DNA of 48,346 nucleotides from Caldilineaceae bacterium SB0662_bin_25. Its GTDB lineage: Bacteria; Chloroflexota; Anaerolineae; Caldilineales; Caldilineaceae. Both the position numbers and the translations under genes were made by a program. Every line of letters starts with the position of its first letter. The first letter of the stretch is position 1. Of this stretch, positions 8,936 to 16,855 are shown in pieces. The DNA is taken from contig VXOE01000034.1 of assembly GCA_009840225.1 (NCBI GenBank), forward strand, positions 1-48,346. Direction: 5' to 3'. A model generated the notes under the pieces. It did not search any database. It saw nothing but the letters and a program-made list of their open reading frames with translations, and was not told where the DNA came from.

Positions 8936-8982
8936 GCCGCGCGCCATACCCGCGCAACAACCACGCCAAGGAGAAAAGACCC

Positions 8983-10242
8983 ATGAAAACATCTGACACC
9001 CCGCGCCCGGCGCTGCTGGGCTCTCTGGCGCTGACGCTAACCCTGCTCCTGACCGGTGCATGTGTGCCCCAGAACATGATCGTCAGCCCGCTGGGAACCG
9101 TCGTAGTGGGACCCGGTGAGGAAATCCAGATCCGTTCCCTGGAAGTGATTACCGGCAGCATCGGCGAAATGGGGGTTCCACGACAGCGCGCCGTGGCAAT
9201 GGCGCTCGCCGATTACGGCCCCATCAAAGGACACAACGTCACCATGGGCGCAGGCCTGGATTCGCTCTGCACCGCCGCAGGCGGCAAGGCCGCGGCCGAA
9301 ACCGCTATCGGCGACCACCGCGTCGTCGCCGTGATCGGGACCTCCTGCTCGGTGGCCGCGGCCGCGGCCTCTCCCATCCTCAGCCAGGCCGGCCTGGTCA
9401 TGCTCTCCTCCTCAAATACCTCGCCCTCCCTCACGTCCGACCTGCGCGGCAACGCCGGGGCCAACTACCATCCCGGCTACTACCGCGTATCGAGCAACGA
9501 CCTCTACGCGGCACAGGCGGTCGCGGAATTCGTGCACAACCAGCTCGGCCTGCACACAATGGCCGCCATCCATGACGGCGACCCCTACACGACCGGGCTT
9601 ACCGCCGCCTTCGCTGCCGCCTTCGAGGCCCTGGGCGGCGCCGTGACCGCGGTCGAGGAAGTGAGCCGGGGCGACACCGACATGATCCCCGTGCTGACCC
9701 GCATCGCCGCCGACAACCCGGAGGGCATCTTCTTCCCCCTCTTCCCCGACGAGGCCGGCCATGTCGTGCGGCAGCTCGCAGAGGTGGAGGGGCTTGAAGG
9801 GCTGGCGCTCATCAACAGCGAATCGCTGCTCTTCACCGATCTCGAATCGGTGGACGCCTATCTGACGGCGCCGGAGTTCAACTTCGGCGCCAATGTCAAC
9901 GACGCGACCGGCAGAAGCGGCGATGAGCTATTCGCCGCCTACCGCCGGCAGTACAACGAGGGCGCCAACAACGCCTACATCGCGCTCGCCTACGACGCCG
10001 CCACCATCCTGCTGCGCGCCATCGAGGAAGTCGCCGTGGCGGACGGCGATACACTCTACATCGACCGCGCCCGGCTCCGGGAGGCGCTGACCGCTACAAC
10101 CGGCTTCAACGGTATCGTCGGCCCCATCTCCTGCGACACCTTCGGAGACTGCGGCACCGGCCTGATCCTCATATCGCACTTCACCGACCCCACCGTAAAC
10201 GACATCACGCAGCTGCCGGTCGTATTCAGGTACGCCCCGTAG
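8983..10242 (+). CDS. ABC-type branched-chain amino-acid-like substrate-binding lipoprotein
   Basis: I chose ATG 8983 (MKTSDTPRP, 9 nt after AAGGAGA); the frame is open further upstream only through a repeat. The 419-aa product has a lipobox (LLTGAC, Cys27) and a Peripla_BP_6/LivJ-type fold. Lobe one contains RQRAVAMALADYGPIKGHNV and VAVIGTSCSVAAAAASPILS; later come YYRVSSNDLYAAQAVAEFV, the hinge region VLTRIAADNPEGIFFPLFPD and NAYIALAYDAATILLRAIEE. It should bind a small ligand outside the membrane. No permease or ATPase genes lie nearby, so it is an orphan whose ligand and transporter cannot be inferred. It is flanked on both sides by repeats. Confidence 0.88.
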   Translation: MKTSDTPRPALLGSLALTLTLLLTGACVPQNMIVSPLGTVVVGPGEEIQIRSLEVITGSIGEMGVPRQRAVAMALADYGPIKGHNVTMGAGLDSLCTAAGGKAAAETAIGDHRVVAVIGTSCSVAAAAASPILSQAGLVMLSSSNTSPSLTSDLRGNAGANYHPGYYRVSSNDLYAAQAVAEFVHNQLGLHTMAAIHDGDPYTTGLTAAFAAAFEALGGAVTAVEEVSRGDTDMIPVLTRIAADNPEGIFFPLFPDEAGHVVRQLAEVEGLEGLALINSESLLFTDLESVDAYLTAPEFNFGANVNDATGRSGDELFAAYRRQYNEGANNAYIALAYDAATILLRAIEEVAVADGDTLYIDRARLREALTATTGFNGIVGPISCDTFGDCGTGLILISHFTDPTVNDITQLPVVFRYAP

Positions 10243-10247
10243 CCAGC

Positions 10248-10436
10248 CCGTAGGGGCGCCCCTTGTGGGCGCCCCCTTACGGACTCCCGGACTCCACGAA
10301 CCAAAAAAGATGTTCTCCGCGCCCCTCCGTGCCCTCCGTGGACAAAAAGATGTTCTCCGCGTCCCTCCGCGTCCCTCCGCGTCCCTCCGCGGACAAAAGA
10401 TGTTCTCCGTGTCCCTCCGTGGACAAAAAGCAGTTG
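10248..10436 (+). repeat. Composite interspersed repeat after the binding-protein gene
   Basis: The palindrome GGGGCGCCC-CTTGT-GGGCGCCCC (perfect arms in this copy) lies 6 nt after the stop codon. About 130 bp of ctccgcg/ctccgtg units follow, each run closing with ggacaaaaag. Three short tandem copies of cctccgcgtc occur near 10360-10385. Confidence 0.8.
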
Positions 10437-10440
10437 GCTG

Positions 10441-10577
10441 TTCTTGGTCATATATTCTTATGCGCATATGTCAATATGCGCGTAAATGCTTTATCTATAA
10501 GATTGACAACGATGGGCAATCGCCCGAACAGGCGCCGGGGCCTCCTGGCTTCCGAGATGCTATGATAGCGCAACGCC
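10441..10577 (+). repeat. Duplicated leader with covarying hairpin, copy 1
   Basis: About 137 bp nearly identical to 12634-12769 lies upstream of the alpha/beta hydrolase. It holds the inverted repeat GCGCATAT-GTCA-ATATGCGC (10462-10481), extendable to 12-bp arms with one T.G wobble. Copy 2 has A-T in place of the outer G-C and T-A in place of the wobble, so pairing is kept. It ends with ctatgatagc just before the gene. Confidence 0.75.
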
Positions 10578-10609
10578 AAATGACCCACCTCCATGTCGGA
10601 CCCGCTGAA

Positions 10610-11377
10610 ATGATGAAAACTCCTCTACCCCGCCGCCGGCTTGCACGCCTCCTGCTGCTTCCTCTGCTATTGTCTTCGCTTCTCCTCGCCGGCGTCGCTG
10701 TTTACTTCGGTACGCCAAGCGGCGAAACCATGCCCGAGGCCAAAGCGGCATTGCTGTCGGACGCCGCCGTCACTGTCACCCAGGAGCGCTGGATCCTCTT
10801 TACCCCTGCCGCCGGCAACGTCGCCAGCGGCTATATCCTCTACCCCGGCGGCCGCGTCCCGCCCGAGGCCTACGCGCCCCTGGCAAAAGGACTTGCCCAA
10901 GCCGGAAACCTGGCTGTCATCGTTCCCATGCCGCTCAACCTCGCCATCCTGAACACCGATGCCGCCACCGCAGTCATCGAAGCATTCCCGCAAATCTCCG
11001 CCTGGACTATCGCCGGACATTCGTTGGGCGGTTCCATGGCGGCCCGCTATGCCCACCAGAACCCGGGCAAAGTCGATGGACTCGCCATGCTGGCCGCCTA
11101 CCCGGAATCGCACCTGGATTTCAGCCTCCTGGACCTGTCCGTAGCGGCCGTCTACGGCGATCGTGACGGGCTTGCAACAGTTGCCGAAATCGAAGCCTCC
11201 TTCCCGCAGCTGCCCGCCGGCGCGCGCAAGGTTCTGATCAAAGGCGGCAACCACGCACAGTTCGGCTGGTACGGCGAGCAGCAAGGCGATCTTCCCGCCC
11301 GGATCAGCCGTGACGAACAGCAGGACCTGGTCATCGACGCCTTACTCAGCCTCACACGCGCAAAAGCCTCCCCATAG
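10610..11377 (+). CDS. Alpha/beta hydrolase (Abhydrolase_5-like), membrane-anchored
   Basis: Start placed at ATG 10610 (MMKTPLPRRRL) because the signal-like sequence begins there; ATG 10562 and 10580 are in frame as alternatives, and no start has a strong ribosome site. The 255-aa product has an N-terminal hydrophobic segment (residues 11-32) and then a compact hydrolase fold. The nucleophile is Ser138 in GHSLGGSMA, the acid is Asp184 or Asp186 in YGDRDG, and the catalytic His215 is in KGGNHAQFGWYG. The Abhydrolase_5 family lacks a cap, and its substrates are mostly unknown. The catalytic part should lie outside the cytoplasmic membrane. The gene stands alone between repeats. Confidence 0.8.
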   Translation: MMKTPLPRRRLARLLLLPLLLSSLLLAGVAVYFGTPSGETMPEAKAALLSDAAVTVTQERWILFTPAAGNVASGYILYPGGRVPPEAYAPLAKGLAQAGNLAVIVPMPLNLAILNTDAATAVIEAFPQISAWTIAGHSLGGSMAARYAHQNPGKVDGLAMLAAYPESHLDFSLLDLSVAAVYGDRDGLATVAEIEASFPQLPAGARKVLIKGGNHAQFGWYGEQQGDLPARISRDEQQDLVIDALLSLTRAKASP

Positions 11378-11427
11378 GTACGGAACCGCCCGTCCCCACT
11401 CGCATCCGTTCCCCCCTGATCGACAAA

Positions 11428-11460
11428 CGCCGGACCGGGCCGCAATGCCCGAATCCGGCG
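11428..11460 (+). terminator. GC-rich hairpin downstream of the hydrolase
   Basis: CGCCGGACCGGGC and GCCCGAATCCGGCG form a strong stem with a short loop 50 nt after the hydrolase stop codon. There is no T-run (cttctgcc follows), so intrinsic termination is uncertain. Confidence 0.4.
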
Positions 11461-11630
11461 CTTCTGCCTGCTCTCATCCCGATCAGAACGAACTTTCCCG
11501 CACAGGAAGCCCGTAGAGCCTCCTGAATCGCCTCAGGGTACTTCTAACTGCCTTGCAATGCGTAGCGCCGGGCCTCTTCATCAATGCATCAATACCGCTG
11601 CAACAGAGCGCGCACGCTCCCACCGCCAAC

Positions 11631-11790
11631 CCGTAGGGGCACCCCTTGTGGGTGCCCTCCTATGGACGCCGCGAACCCAAAAAGATGTTCTCCGCGTCCC
11701 TCCGCGGCCTCCGCGGACAAAAAGATGTTCTCCAGAACAACCCGTAGGGGCGCCCCTTATGGGTGCCCATCGCGGGCCATTCTGCTGCCC
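11631..11790 (+). repeat. Two interspersed composite repeats in tandem
   Basis: The palindrome GGGGCACCC-CTTGT-GGGTGCCC (11631-11659, compensated A-T pair) is followed by ggacgccgcgaacccaaaaag and ctccgcg units. A second palindrome with loop cttat lies at 11742-11768. The 11378-11630 stretch before it holds only the hairpin at 11428. Confidence 0.75.
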
Positions 11791-11899
11791 CAAAAAAGCG
11801 ACCCTGATCAGGTTTCGTTGCCAATTGGCGAAAGCCACTCAAAATGTGACAATTACAGGCGCTGAGCGGCCCTACCAGGACACAAAAGATGCCCTTGCC

Positions 11900-11949
11900 G
11901 TCCTCCGTGTTCCTCCGTGTCCCTCCGTGGATCAAAAGCAGTTAAACCG
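11900..11949 (+). repeat. ctccgtg-type repeat abutting the higB remnant
   Basis: Units of the form ctccgtgttcctccgtgtcc close with ggatcaaaagcagttaa. HigB-like coding sequence starts directly after this repeat, which is therefore at the truncation point of that gene. Confidence 0.7.
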
Positions 11950-12032
11950 TCTCCGTGTCGGGGAATTGGCGGGTGACTTTCAGGTTCGAGGACGGACACG
12001 CGGTCGAAGTCGACTACACAGACTACCACTGA
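11950..12032 (+). pseudogene. higB: HigB-family toxin, C-terminal remnant
   Basis: The frame ending at TGA 12030-12032 reads VSVSGNWRVTFRFEDGHAVE and then VDYTDYH. This is the characteristic end of HigB/RelE-superfamily mRNA interferases located just before HigA. Only about 27 residues survive; an in-frame TAA lies immediately before, inside the ctccgtg repeat at 11900-11949, and no N-terminal part is visible upstream. The repeat junction has removed the first two-thirds of the toxin. The intact higA begins 13 nt downstream. Confidence 0.75.
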
Positions 12033-12045
12033 GGAGGTGGGACCA

Positions 12046-12342
12046 ATGGGTATGCGCAACCCGCCCCATCCGGGCGAGATTATAAGGTACGAGTGCCTGG
12101 AACCACTGGGTTTGACGGTCACGCGCGCCGCGCAAGGGCTGGGCGTAACCCGCCAGGCACTGTCGGACCTGGTCAACGGGAAGGCTGGCGTATCGGTGGA
12201 GATGTCGATTCGCCTCTCCCGGGCATTCGGCTCCACGCCGGAGACATGGCTCGGTATGCAGACCGCCTATGACCTGTGGCAGGCCAGAGAGCGGGCCCGG
12301 GAAATCGAGGTTGAAGACTTCAAAGCCGCCGTAATTCCGTAG
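12046..12342 (+). CDS. higA: HigA-family antitoxin (XRE-type helix-turn-helix)
   Basis: Start at ATG 12046, 8 nt after GAGGAGG (GTG 12037 and ATG 12052 are possible). The 98-aa product begins with the family signature NPPHPGEIIRYECLEPLGLT. A helix-turn-helix follows (TRAAQGLGVTRQALSDLVNG), then SIRLSRAFGSTPETWLGMQ and a C-terminal helix (YDLWQARERAREIEVEDF). HigA proteins neutralise HigB and repress their operon. The cognate toxin directly upstream is only a C-terminal stub, so this copy is an orphan antitoxin, perhaps kept as a regulator or recently orphaned. Confidence 0.9.
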   Translation: MGMRNPPHPGEIIRYECLEPLGLTVTRAAQGLGVTRQALSDLVNGKAGVSVEMSIRLSRAFGSTPETWLGMQTAYDLWQARERAREIEVEDFKAAVIP

Positions 12343-12490
12343 GGGCATCCCCTGTGGGCGCCCTCCTATGGACGCCGCGAACCCAAAAAAGGTATTCTCC
12401 GCGCCCTTCTACGCCCTCCGCGGATCAAAAGCAGTTTAAGCCGTTCTCCGTGTTCCTCCGTGTCCCTCCGTGGATCAAAAGCAGTTAGAT
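12337..12490 (+). repeat. Composite interspersed repeat after higA
   Basis: Begins at the higA stop codon: GGGGCATCC-CCTGT-GGGCGCCC, then ggacgccgcgaacccaaaaaagg, then ctccgcg/ctccgtg units with two ggatcaaaagcagtt endings. No gene is seen from here to hsdM at 12841 apart from the leader repeat. Confidence 0.75.
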
Positions 12491-12633
12491 GTTCTCCGCG
12501 GACAACCCGCCGACCTCGCCGCTGATGGCCGGCCATTCTGCAGGTCATCATCCCTTTGTCGATGTCGATACTGTTTGAATCGCGGGAAGGCTTTCCCTCC
12601 GATAGACGGCCCGCAACGCGTCGCCTCTGGCTA

Positions 12634-12769
12634 CTCTTGGTCATATACTCTTATACGCATATGTCAATATGCGTATAAATGCTCTATCTATAAGATTGAC
12701 AACGATGGACAATCGCCCGAACAGGCGCCGGGGCCTCCTGGCCTCCGAGGTGCTATGATAGCCTGACGC
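12634..12769 (+). repeat. Duplicated leader with covarying hairpin, copy 2
   Basis: Second copy of the 10441-10577 element, ending 72 bp before hsdM. The inverted repeat here is TTATACGCATAT-GTCA-ATATGCGTATAA (12651-12678), with perfect 12-bp arms. Compared with copy 1 the changes occur on both sides of the stem and preserve pairing. Confidence 0.75.
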
Positions 12770-12840
12770 CAGACGAAGCCACCCCGCGACCGCCAGCCAG
12801 TCCTGGCCGCCGGTCGCCATTCGTACAGGAAGGGCAAAGC

Positions 12841-14802
12841 GTGAGCAGTCTCAATATCAGCAACTTCATCTGGGGTATCGCCGACGATGTGCTGCGCGAC
12901 CATTACGTGCGCGGCAAGTACCGCGACGTCATTCTGCCCATGACCGTTATCCGCCGCCTCGACGCGGTCCTGGAGCCGACCAAGGAGGACGTGCTCGGCA
13001 TGAAGGCGCGGCTGGACGGGGCCGGCATCACCAACCAGGACCAGGCCCTGCGGCAGGCTGCGGGCGAGGCCTTCTACAACACCTCCCCGTTCCGGCTGCG
13101 CGATTTGCGCGCCATCGGCAGGCAACAGCAGCTGCGCGCCAACTTCGAGGCCTACCTGGACGGGTTCTCGCCCAATGTGCAGGAGATCCTGGAAAAGTTC
13201 AGGTTCCGCAACGAGGTGCCGCGGCTGGTGGAGGATGATATTCTGGGCTTTCTGATCGAAAAGTTCCTGGACAGCTCGGTCAACCTCAGCCCGCGGCCGG
13301 TGCTGAACGGGGACGGCAGCGAGCGGCTGCCCGGGCTGGACAACCACAGCATGGGCACCGTCTTCGAGGAGCTGATCCGGCGTTTCAGCGAGGAGAACAA
13401 CGAGGAGGCGGGCGAGCACTTCACGCCGCGCGACGTGGTGGAGATGATGGCGCACCTGATTTTCAAGCCGGTCGCCGAACAGGTGCAGTCAACCACCTAT
13501 CTTGTCTACGACGGGGCCTGCGGCACGGGCGGCATGTTGACGGTGGCGGAGGATACGCTGGGCGAGCTGGCGCGCGGCCAGGGCAAGAAGGCCGAGATCC
13601 ATCTTTACGGCCAGGAGGTCAACCCGGAGACCTACGCCATCTGCAAGGCCGACCTGATTTTGAAGGGGGAGGGGGTCGAGGCGGACAACATCCAGTACGG
13701 CTCGACGCTGTCGGGGGACGCCTTCCCTGCGCACGAGTTTGATTTCATGCTTTCGAACCCGCCTTACGGCAAGAGCTGGAAGAGCGACCTGGAGCGGATG
13801 GGGGGCAAGGCGGGCATGCAGGACACGCGCTTTGTGGCGGCGCATGGCGGCGACCCGGATTTTTCGCTGGTCACGCGCTCGAGCGACGGGCAGATGATGT
13901 TTCTGGCCAACATGGTGAGCAAGATGAAGCGGGACTCGGCGCTGGGCAGCCGGATTGCGGAGGTGCACAACGGCAGCTCGCTTTTCACCGGCGACGCGGG
14001 CCAGGGCGAGAGCAATATCCGGCGCTGGATCATCGAAAACGACTGGCTGGAGGCGATCATCGCGCTGCCGCTCAACATCTTCTACAATACGGGCATCGCG
14101 ACCTACATCTGGGTGTTGAGCAACCGGAAGGCGGCCGCGCGGCGGGGTTATGTGCAGCTGATCGACGCGAGCGAGTGGTACCGGCCGCTGCGCAAGAACC
14201 TGGGCAACAAGAACTGCGAGCTGGCGGCAGAGGATATTGGGCGCATCTGCGACGCCTTTCTGGCCTTCGAGGAGACGGCGCAATCGAAGATTTTCCCCAA
14301 CGAGGCCTTCGGCTACTACAAGTTGAACGTGGCGCGTCCCCTGCGGTTGCCGGGCATCGACCCCGACCGTGCGTACAAGGCGAGCGAGATCAAGCAACTG
14401 CGGGCGCGCGCCGAACCGAGCCCTGAGGCGCCGCCCGTGATTCGCAAGATCCATCGTTCGGGCGTTGCGGCCGACCCGCTGCGGGGCCTTTTTCCCTTGC
14501 AGATCGAGGGAGAGGCGGTGGTGGTCGAGTATGCGCCTGATCCGGATCTGAAGGACAGTGAGCAGGCGCCGTTGCTGGAGGAGGGCGGCATCGAGGGCTT
14601 TCTGCGGCGGGAGGTGCTGCCGTATGCGGCGGACGCGTGGTATGACCCGGGCAGCGTGAAAGTGGGATATGAGATCAGCTTCACGCGCTATTTCTACAGG
14701 CCGCAGCCGCTGCGGGCGCCGGAGGCGATCTGGGCTGATATTCGGGCGTTGGAGCAGGAGGCGGAGGGGTTGCTGGCGGAGATCCGGGGCGGGGCTGACT
14801 GA
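12841..14802 (+). CDS. hsdM: Type I restriction-modification methyltransferase subunit HsdM
   Basis: The 653-aa product starts at GTG 12841 after AGGAAGGG. An N-terminal helical domain (ISNFIWGIADDVLRDHYVRG, RDVILPMTVIRRLDAVLEP) precedes the methylase core. The SAM-binding loop is near residue 224 (VYDGACGTGGMLTVAED), and the catalytic motif IV, NPPYG, is at residue 306. The C-terminal tail would contact HsdS. With HsdS it methylates adenine in a split target and so protects host DNA from HsdR. hsdS lies 6 kb downstream and hsdR 13 kb downstream on the same strand, an unusually dispersed arrangement filled by other defence-type genes. High GC, like hsdR. Confidence 0.95.
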   Translation: MSSLNISNFIWGIADDVLRDHYVRGKYRDVILPMTVIRRLDAVLEPTKEDVLGMKARLDGAGITNQDQALRQAAGEAFYNTSPFRLRDLRAIGRQQQLRANFEAYLDGFSPNVQEILEKFRFRNEVPRLVEDDILGFLIEKFLDSSVNLSPRPVLNGDGSERLPGLDNHSMGTVFEELIRRFSEENNEEAGEHFTPRDVVEMMAHLIFKPVAEQVQSTTYLVYDGACGTGGMLTVAEDTLGELARGQGKKAEIHLYGQEVNPETYAICKADLILKGEGVEADNIQYGSTLSGDAFPAHEFDFMLSNPPYGKSWKSDLERMGGKAGMQDTRFVAAHGGDPDFSLVTRSSDGQMMFLANMVSKMKRDSALGSRIAEVHNGSSLFTGDAGQGESNIRRWIIENDWLEAIIALPLNIFYNTGIATYIWVLSNRKAAARRGYVQLIDASEWYRPLRKNLGNKNCELAAEDIGRICDAFLAFEETAQSKIFPNEAFGYYKLNVARPLRLPGIDPDRAYKASEIKQLRARAEPSPEAPPVIRKIHRSGVAADPLRGLFPLQIEGEAVVVEYAPDPDLKDSEQAPLLEEGGIEGFLRREVLPYAADAWYDPGSVKVGYEISFTRYFYRPQPLRAPEAIWADIRALEQEAEGLLAEIRGGAD

Positions 14803-14920
14803 ATTACGTTTACAGCGGGCAATCTGCGCTATACTCCGTGCTGCAGGTGCTGGTTTAAGCCTTGTGCCGCAGGTCTCGATAGCCAACAGTGCTCACCGTT
14901 ATGGGTGGTTGTGAATCGAC

Positions 14921-15325
14921 GTGGCGATACCTTTTGAACTAACCATTTACGGCGTTCCCGTGTCCCAGCAAACACGTAACAGGGAACGATTGAGAGAGTG
15001 GAGGCAGGAAGTAAATAACGCCGCAAAGAGGGAATGGACCGAAGCTCCGTTCGATTCCGGGCCGCTCATGGTGACGATCACTTATGTTTACGATGCAGTT
15101 CGTCTCGACGTAGACAACATTCCGAAACCGATTCTGGACGGGTTGGAGCAGGTCGTCTTCCCTGATGATAGACGGATAACCGATATGCTCTGCCGCAGGA
15201 GAGATCTGAAGGACAACCTGCAAATTCAGACCTTTTCGCCTGTCTTAAGTGAAGCGCTTGCAAGGTCTACGCCTTTTGTGCATATTTCTGTGGACCATGC
15301 GCCTGACCAGGGGGTGATAACCTGA
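14921..15325 (+). CDS. RusA-family Holliday junction resolvase-like protein
   Basis: Starts at GTG 14921; 134 aa, close to the usual RusA length. The core motif is present: RLDVDNIPKPILDGLEQVVF followed by PDDRRI. Its Asp residues and Lys match the acidic metal site and conserved lysine of RusA (D..N..K...D.L......DD). RusA enzymes cut four-way junctions and are typical of phages and mobile elements. The stop overlaps the next start by one base (TGATG), so it is probably co-translated with the nuclease-HEPN gene, and a shared function in DNA processing is likely. Whether it acts in defence or is a phage relic cannot be told from sequence. Confidence 0.78.
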   Translation: MAIPFELTIYGVPVSQQTRNRERLREWRQEVNNAAKREWTEAPFDSGPLMVTITYVYDAVRLDVDNIPKPILDGLEQVVFPDDRRITDMLCRRRDLKDNLQIQTFSPVLSEALARSTPFVHISVDHAPDQGVIT

Positions 15326-15981
15326 TGAAGGATGTAGAAATCGTTCAAAGGAACTTCATTGAAAAGAAGGCGGCAGAGTACCGCAGCAAAGGCTATGAGG
15401 TAGAGCAAGACTGTCCGCTGGAGTTCCTGCCAGGCTTTGTGGCCGACCTTGTCGTGCGCAAAGATGGGGAAACGAAGGTAGTTGAGGTGAAGTACAGGGC
15501 TTCGCTGGCTGAATCACCAAGAATAAGTGAACTGGCGCAGATTCTTCATGACAAGCCCGGCTGGAGTTTTGAGCTTCTTCTGGTGGGTGAACCGGAGAGA
15601 CTGGATTCGCCAGAGGGCGCGCGTTCTTTTGCGGCAGAGGAGATACGCCAACGTCTTGCCGAAGCGGAGAAGGCTCTTGGGCACGGCTTGGGTGAAGCTG
15701 CTTTTCTGCTGGTCTGGTCGGCTTTTGAAGCTGTCGTCAGGGAACTGATCGCGGCAGAGGGGGTCTCAATTGAGCGTGTCACCCAGTCAGGTTACGTCCT
15801 CGACCAGGCGGTCTATCATGGCGTTATCTCACGCGCGGACTATGACTACCTGGCTGACATGAGAAAATATCGAAACGCCATTGCCCACGGTTTTGATGTC
15901 AACGGGTTCAGCGACGAGAAGGTGACGGAGCTGATTGGGGTCGTTGTGCGGCTGCTGGATTCGGAGCCTGAACTGGTGTAG
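15325..15981 (+). CDS. Putative PD-(D/E)xK nuclease-HEPN fusion, copy 1
   Basis: 218 aa. The N-terminal half resembles a small restriction-endonuclease fold (REase_AHJR-like): GYEVEQDCPLEFLPGFVADL followed by KVVEVKYR, giving Asp41, Glu54 and Lys56. The C-terminal half (about 105-218) is a helical HEPN/DUF4145-like domain with the RNase-type motif R183-x4-H188 (KYRNAIAHGF). It therefore carries a possible DNase site and a possible RNase site. It is coupled to the RusA-like gene by a one-base overlap. A second, closely related copy begins 214 nt downstream. The pairing points to an effector in a defence or stress pathway; the target is unknown. Confidence 0.7.
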   Translation: MKDVEIVQRNFIEKKAAEYRSKGYEVEQDCPLEFLPGFVADLVVRKDGETKVVEVKYRASLAESPRISELAQILHDKPGWSFELLLVGEPERLDSPEGARSFAAEEIRQRLAEAEKALGHGLGEAAFLLVWSAFEAVVRELIAAEGVSIERVTQSGYVLDQAVYHGVISRADYDYLADMRKYRNAIAHGFDVNGFSDEKVTELIGVVVRLLDSEPELV

Positions 15982-16195
15982 CGGCAGCGGAAGTTCGCTG
16001 GCATCCCCTTTTTTGACCCGCCTGCTGCGCACTTGTGGACCCTCACAGCTGTACTGTCGGGCATGACCGCCGCCTTGTCTGGGTCCTGTAGGCAAAACAA
16101 TCGTTGGATGGATAAGCATAGTTTCCGAACTTATCGCATAATCTCCACCGGATCGGGCGATCTGTACAAGTGCGCCTGACCAGGGGGTTGATATT

Positions 16196-16855
16196 TTGAT
16201 CGAAGACATCGCGATTCTTGAAAGGAAGTTTATCGACAAGAAGGCGGCAGAGTACCGCAGCCGGGGCTATGAAGTTGAGGAAAACTGTGAAGTGGACTTT
16301 CTGCCCGGGTTCCACGTGGACCTGGTTGCGCGCAAAGATGGCGAAGTGCGGGTGATCGAAGTAAAGACCAGAACGTCCCTGGCGTTGACGCCGAAGTTGA
16401 ATGAACTGGCCGAGATTCTGTATAGCAAGCCCGGCTGGAGCTATGACCTGCTGCTGGTGGGCGAACCGGAGAAGCTGGAGTCGCCCGAGGGCGCGCAGCC
16501 TTTTGCCGAAAAGGAGATCCGGCAACGTCTTACCGAGGCGGAGGCCGTTCTTGCGAAGGGTTCGGGTGCGGCCGCTTATCTGCTGGTCTGGTCGGCTTGC
16601 GAGGCCGTGATTCGCAATCTGATCGGGAGCGAGGGGATTGCCATCGCGCGCGTCACGACGGCGGCATACGTCCTCGATATGGCGGTCATGCACGGCATCA
16701 TTGCGCGCGAAGACTACGACTATCTGACCGACATGATGAAGTATCGAAACGCGATTGCCCACGGTTTTGATGTCAACGGGTTCAGCGACGAAAAGGTGAC
16801 GGAGTTGATCGGGGTCGTCCTGCGACTGCTGGATTCGGAGCCTGAACTGGCTTGA
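16196..16855 (+). CDS. Putative PD-(D/E)xK nuclease-HEPN fusion, copy 2
   Basis: 219 aa from TTG 16196, chosen because it aligns with the start of copy 1 and follows a GGGGG tract. The architecture is the same: nuclease fold with Asp42, Glu55 and Lys57 (FLPGFHVDL, VIEVKTR), then HEPN with KYRNAIAHGF. The last 110 nt are almost identical to copy 1, whereas the middle is clearly diverged. About 25 bp around the upstream seam (gcgcctgaccaggggg) is repeated from the end of the RusA-like gene, which marks the duplication boundary. Both copies keep all candidate catalytic residues, arguing against simple decay. Confidence 0.7.
   Translation: MIEDIAILERKFIDKKAAEYRSRGYEVEENCEVDFLPGFHVDLVARKDGEVRVIEVKTRTSLALTPKLNELAEILYSKPGWSYDLLLVGEPEKLESPEGAQPFAEKEIRQRLTEAEAVLAKGSGAAAYLLVWSACEAVIRNLIGSEGIAIARVTTAAYVLDMAVMHGIIAREDYDYLTDMMKYRNAIAHGFDVNGFSDEKVTELIGVVLRLLDSEPELA

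Noticed and set aside
8725-8982. Longer N-terminus of the binding lipoprotein
   Set aside because: The extension translates the interspersed repeat, and it would bury the signal peptide and lipobox that begin at 8983.
10305-10430. Regularly repeated ctccgcg blocks as a possible CRISPR array
   Set aside because: The units are 10-40 bp with no unique spacers of constant length, and the same blocks occur singly all over the window.
10265-10609. Longer N-terminus of the alpha/beta hydrolase
   Set aside because: It reads through the composite repeat and the duplicated leader; the hydrophobic leader begins just after 10610.
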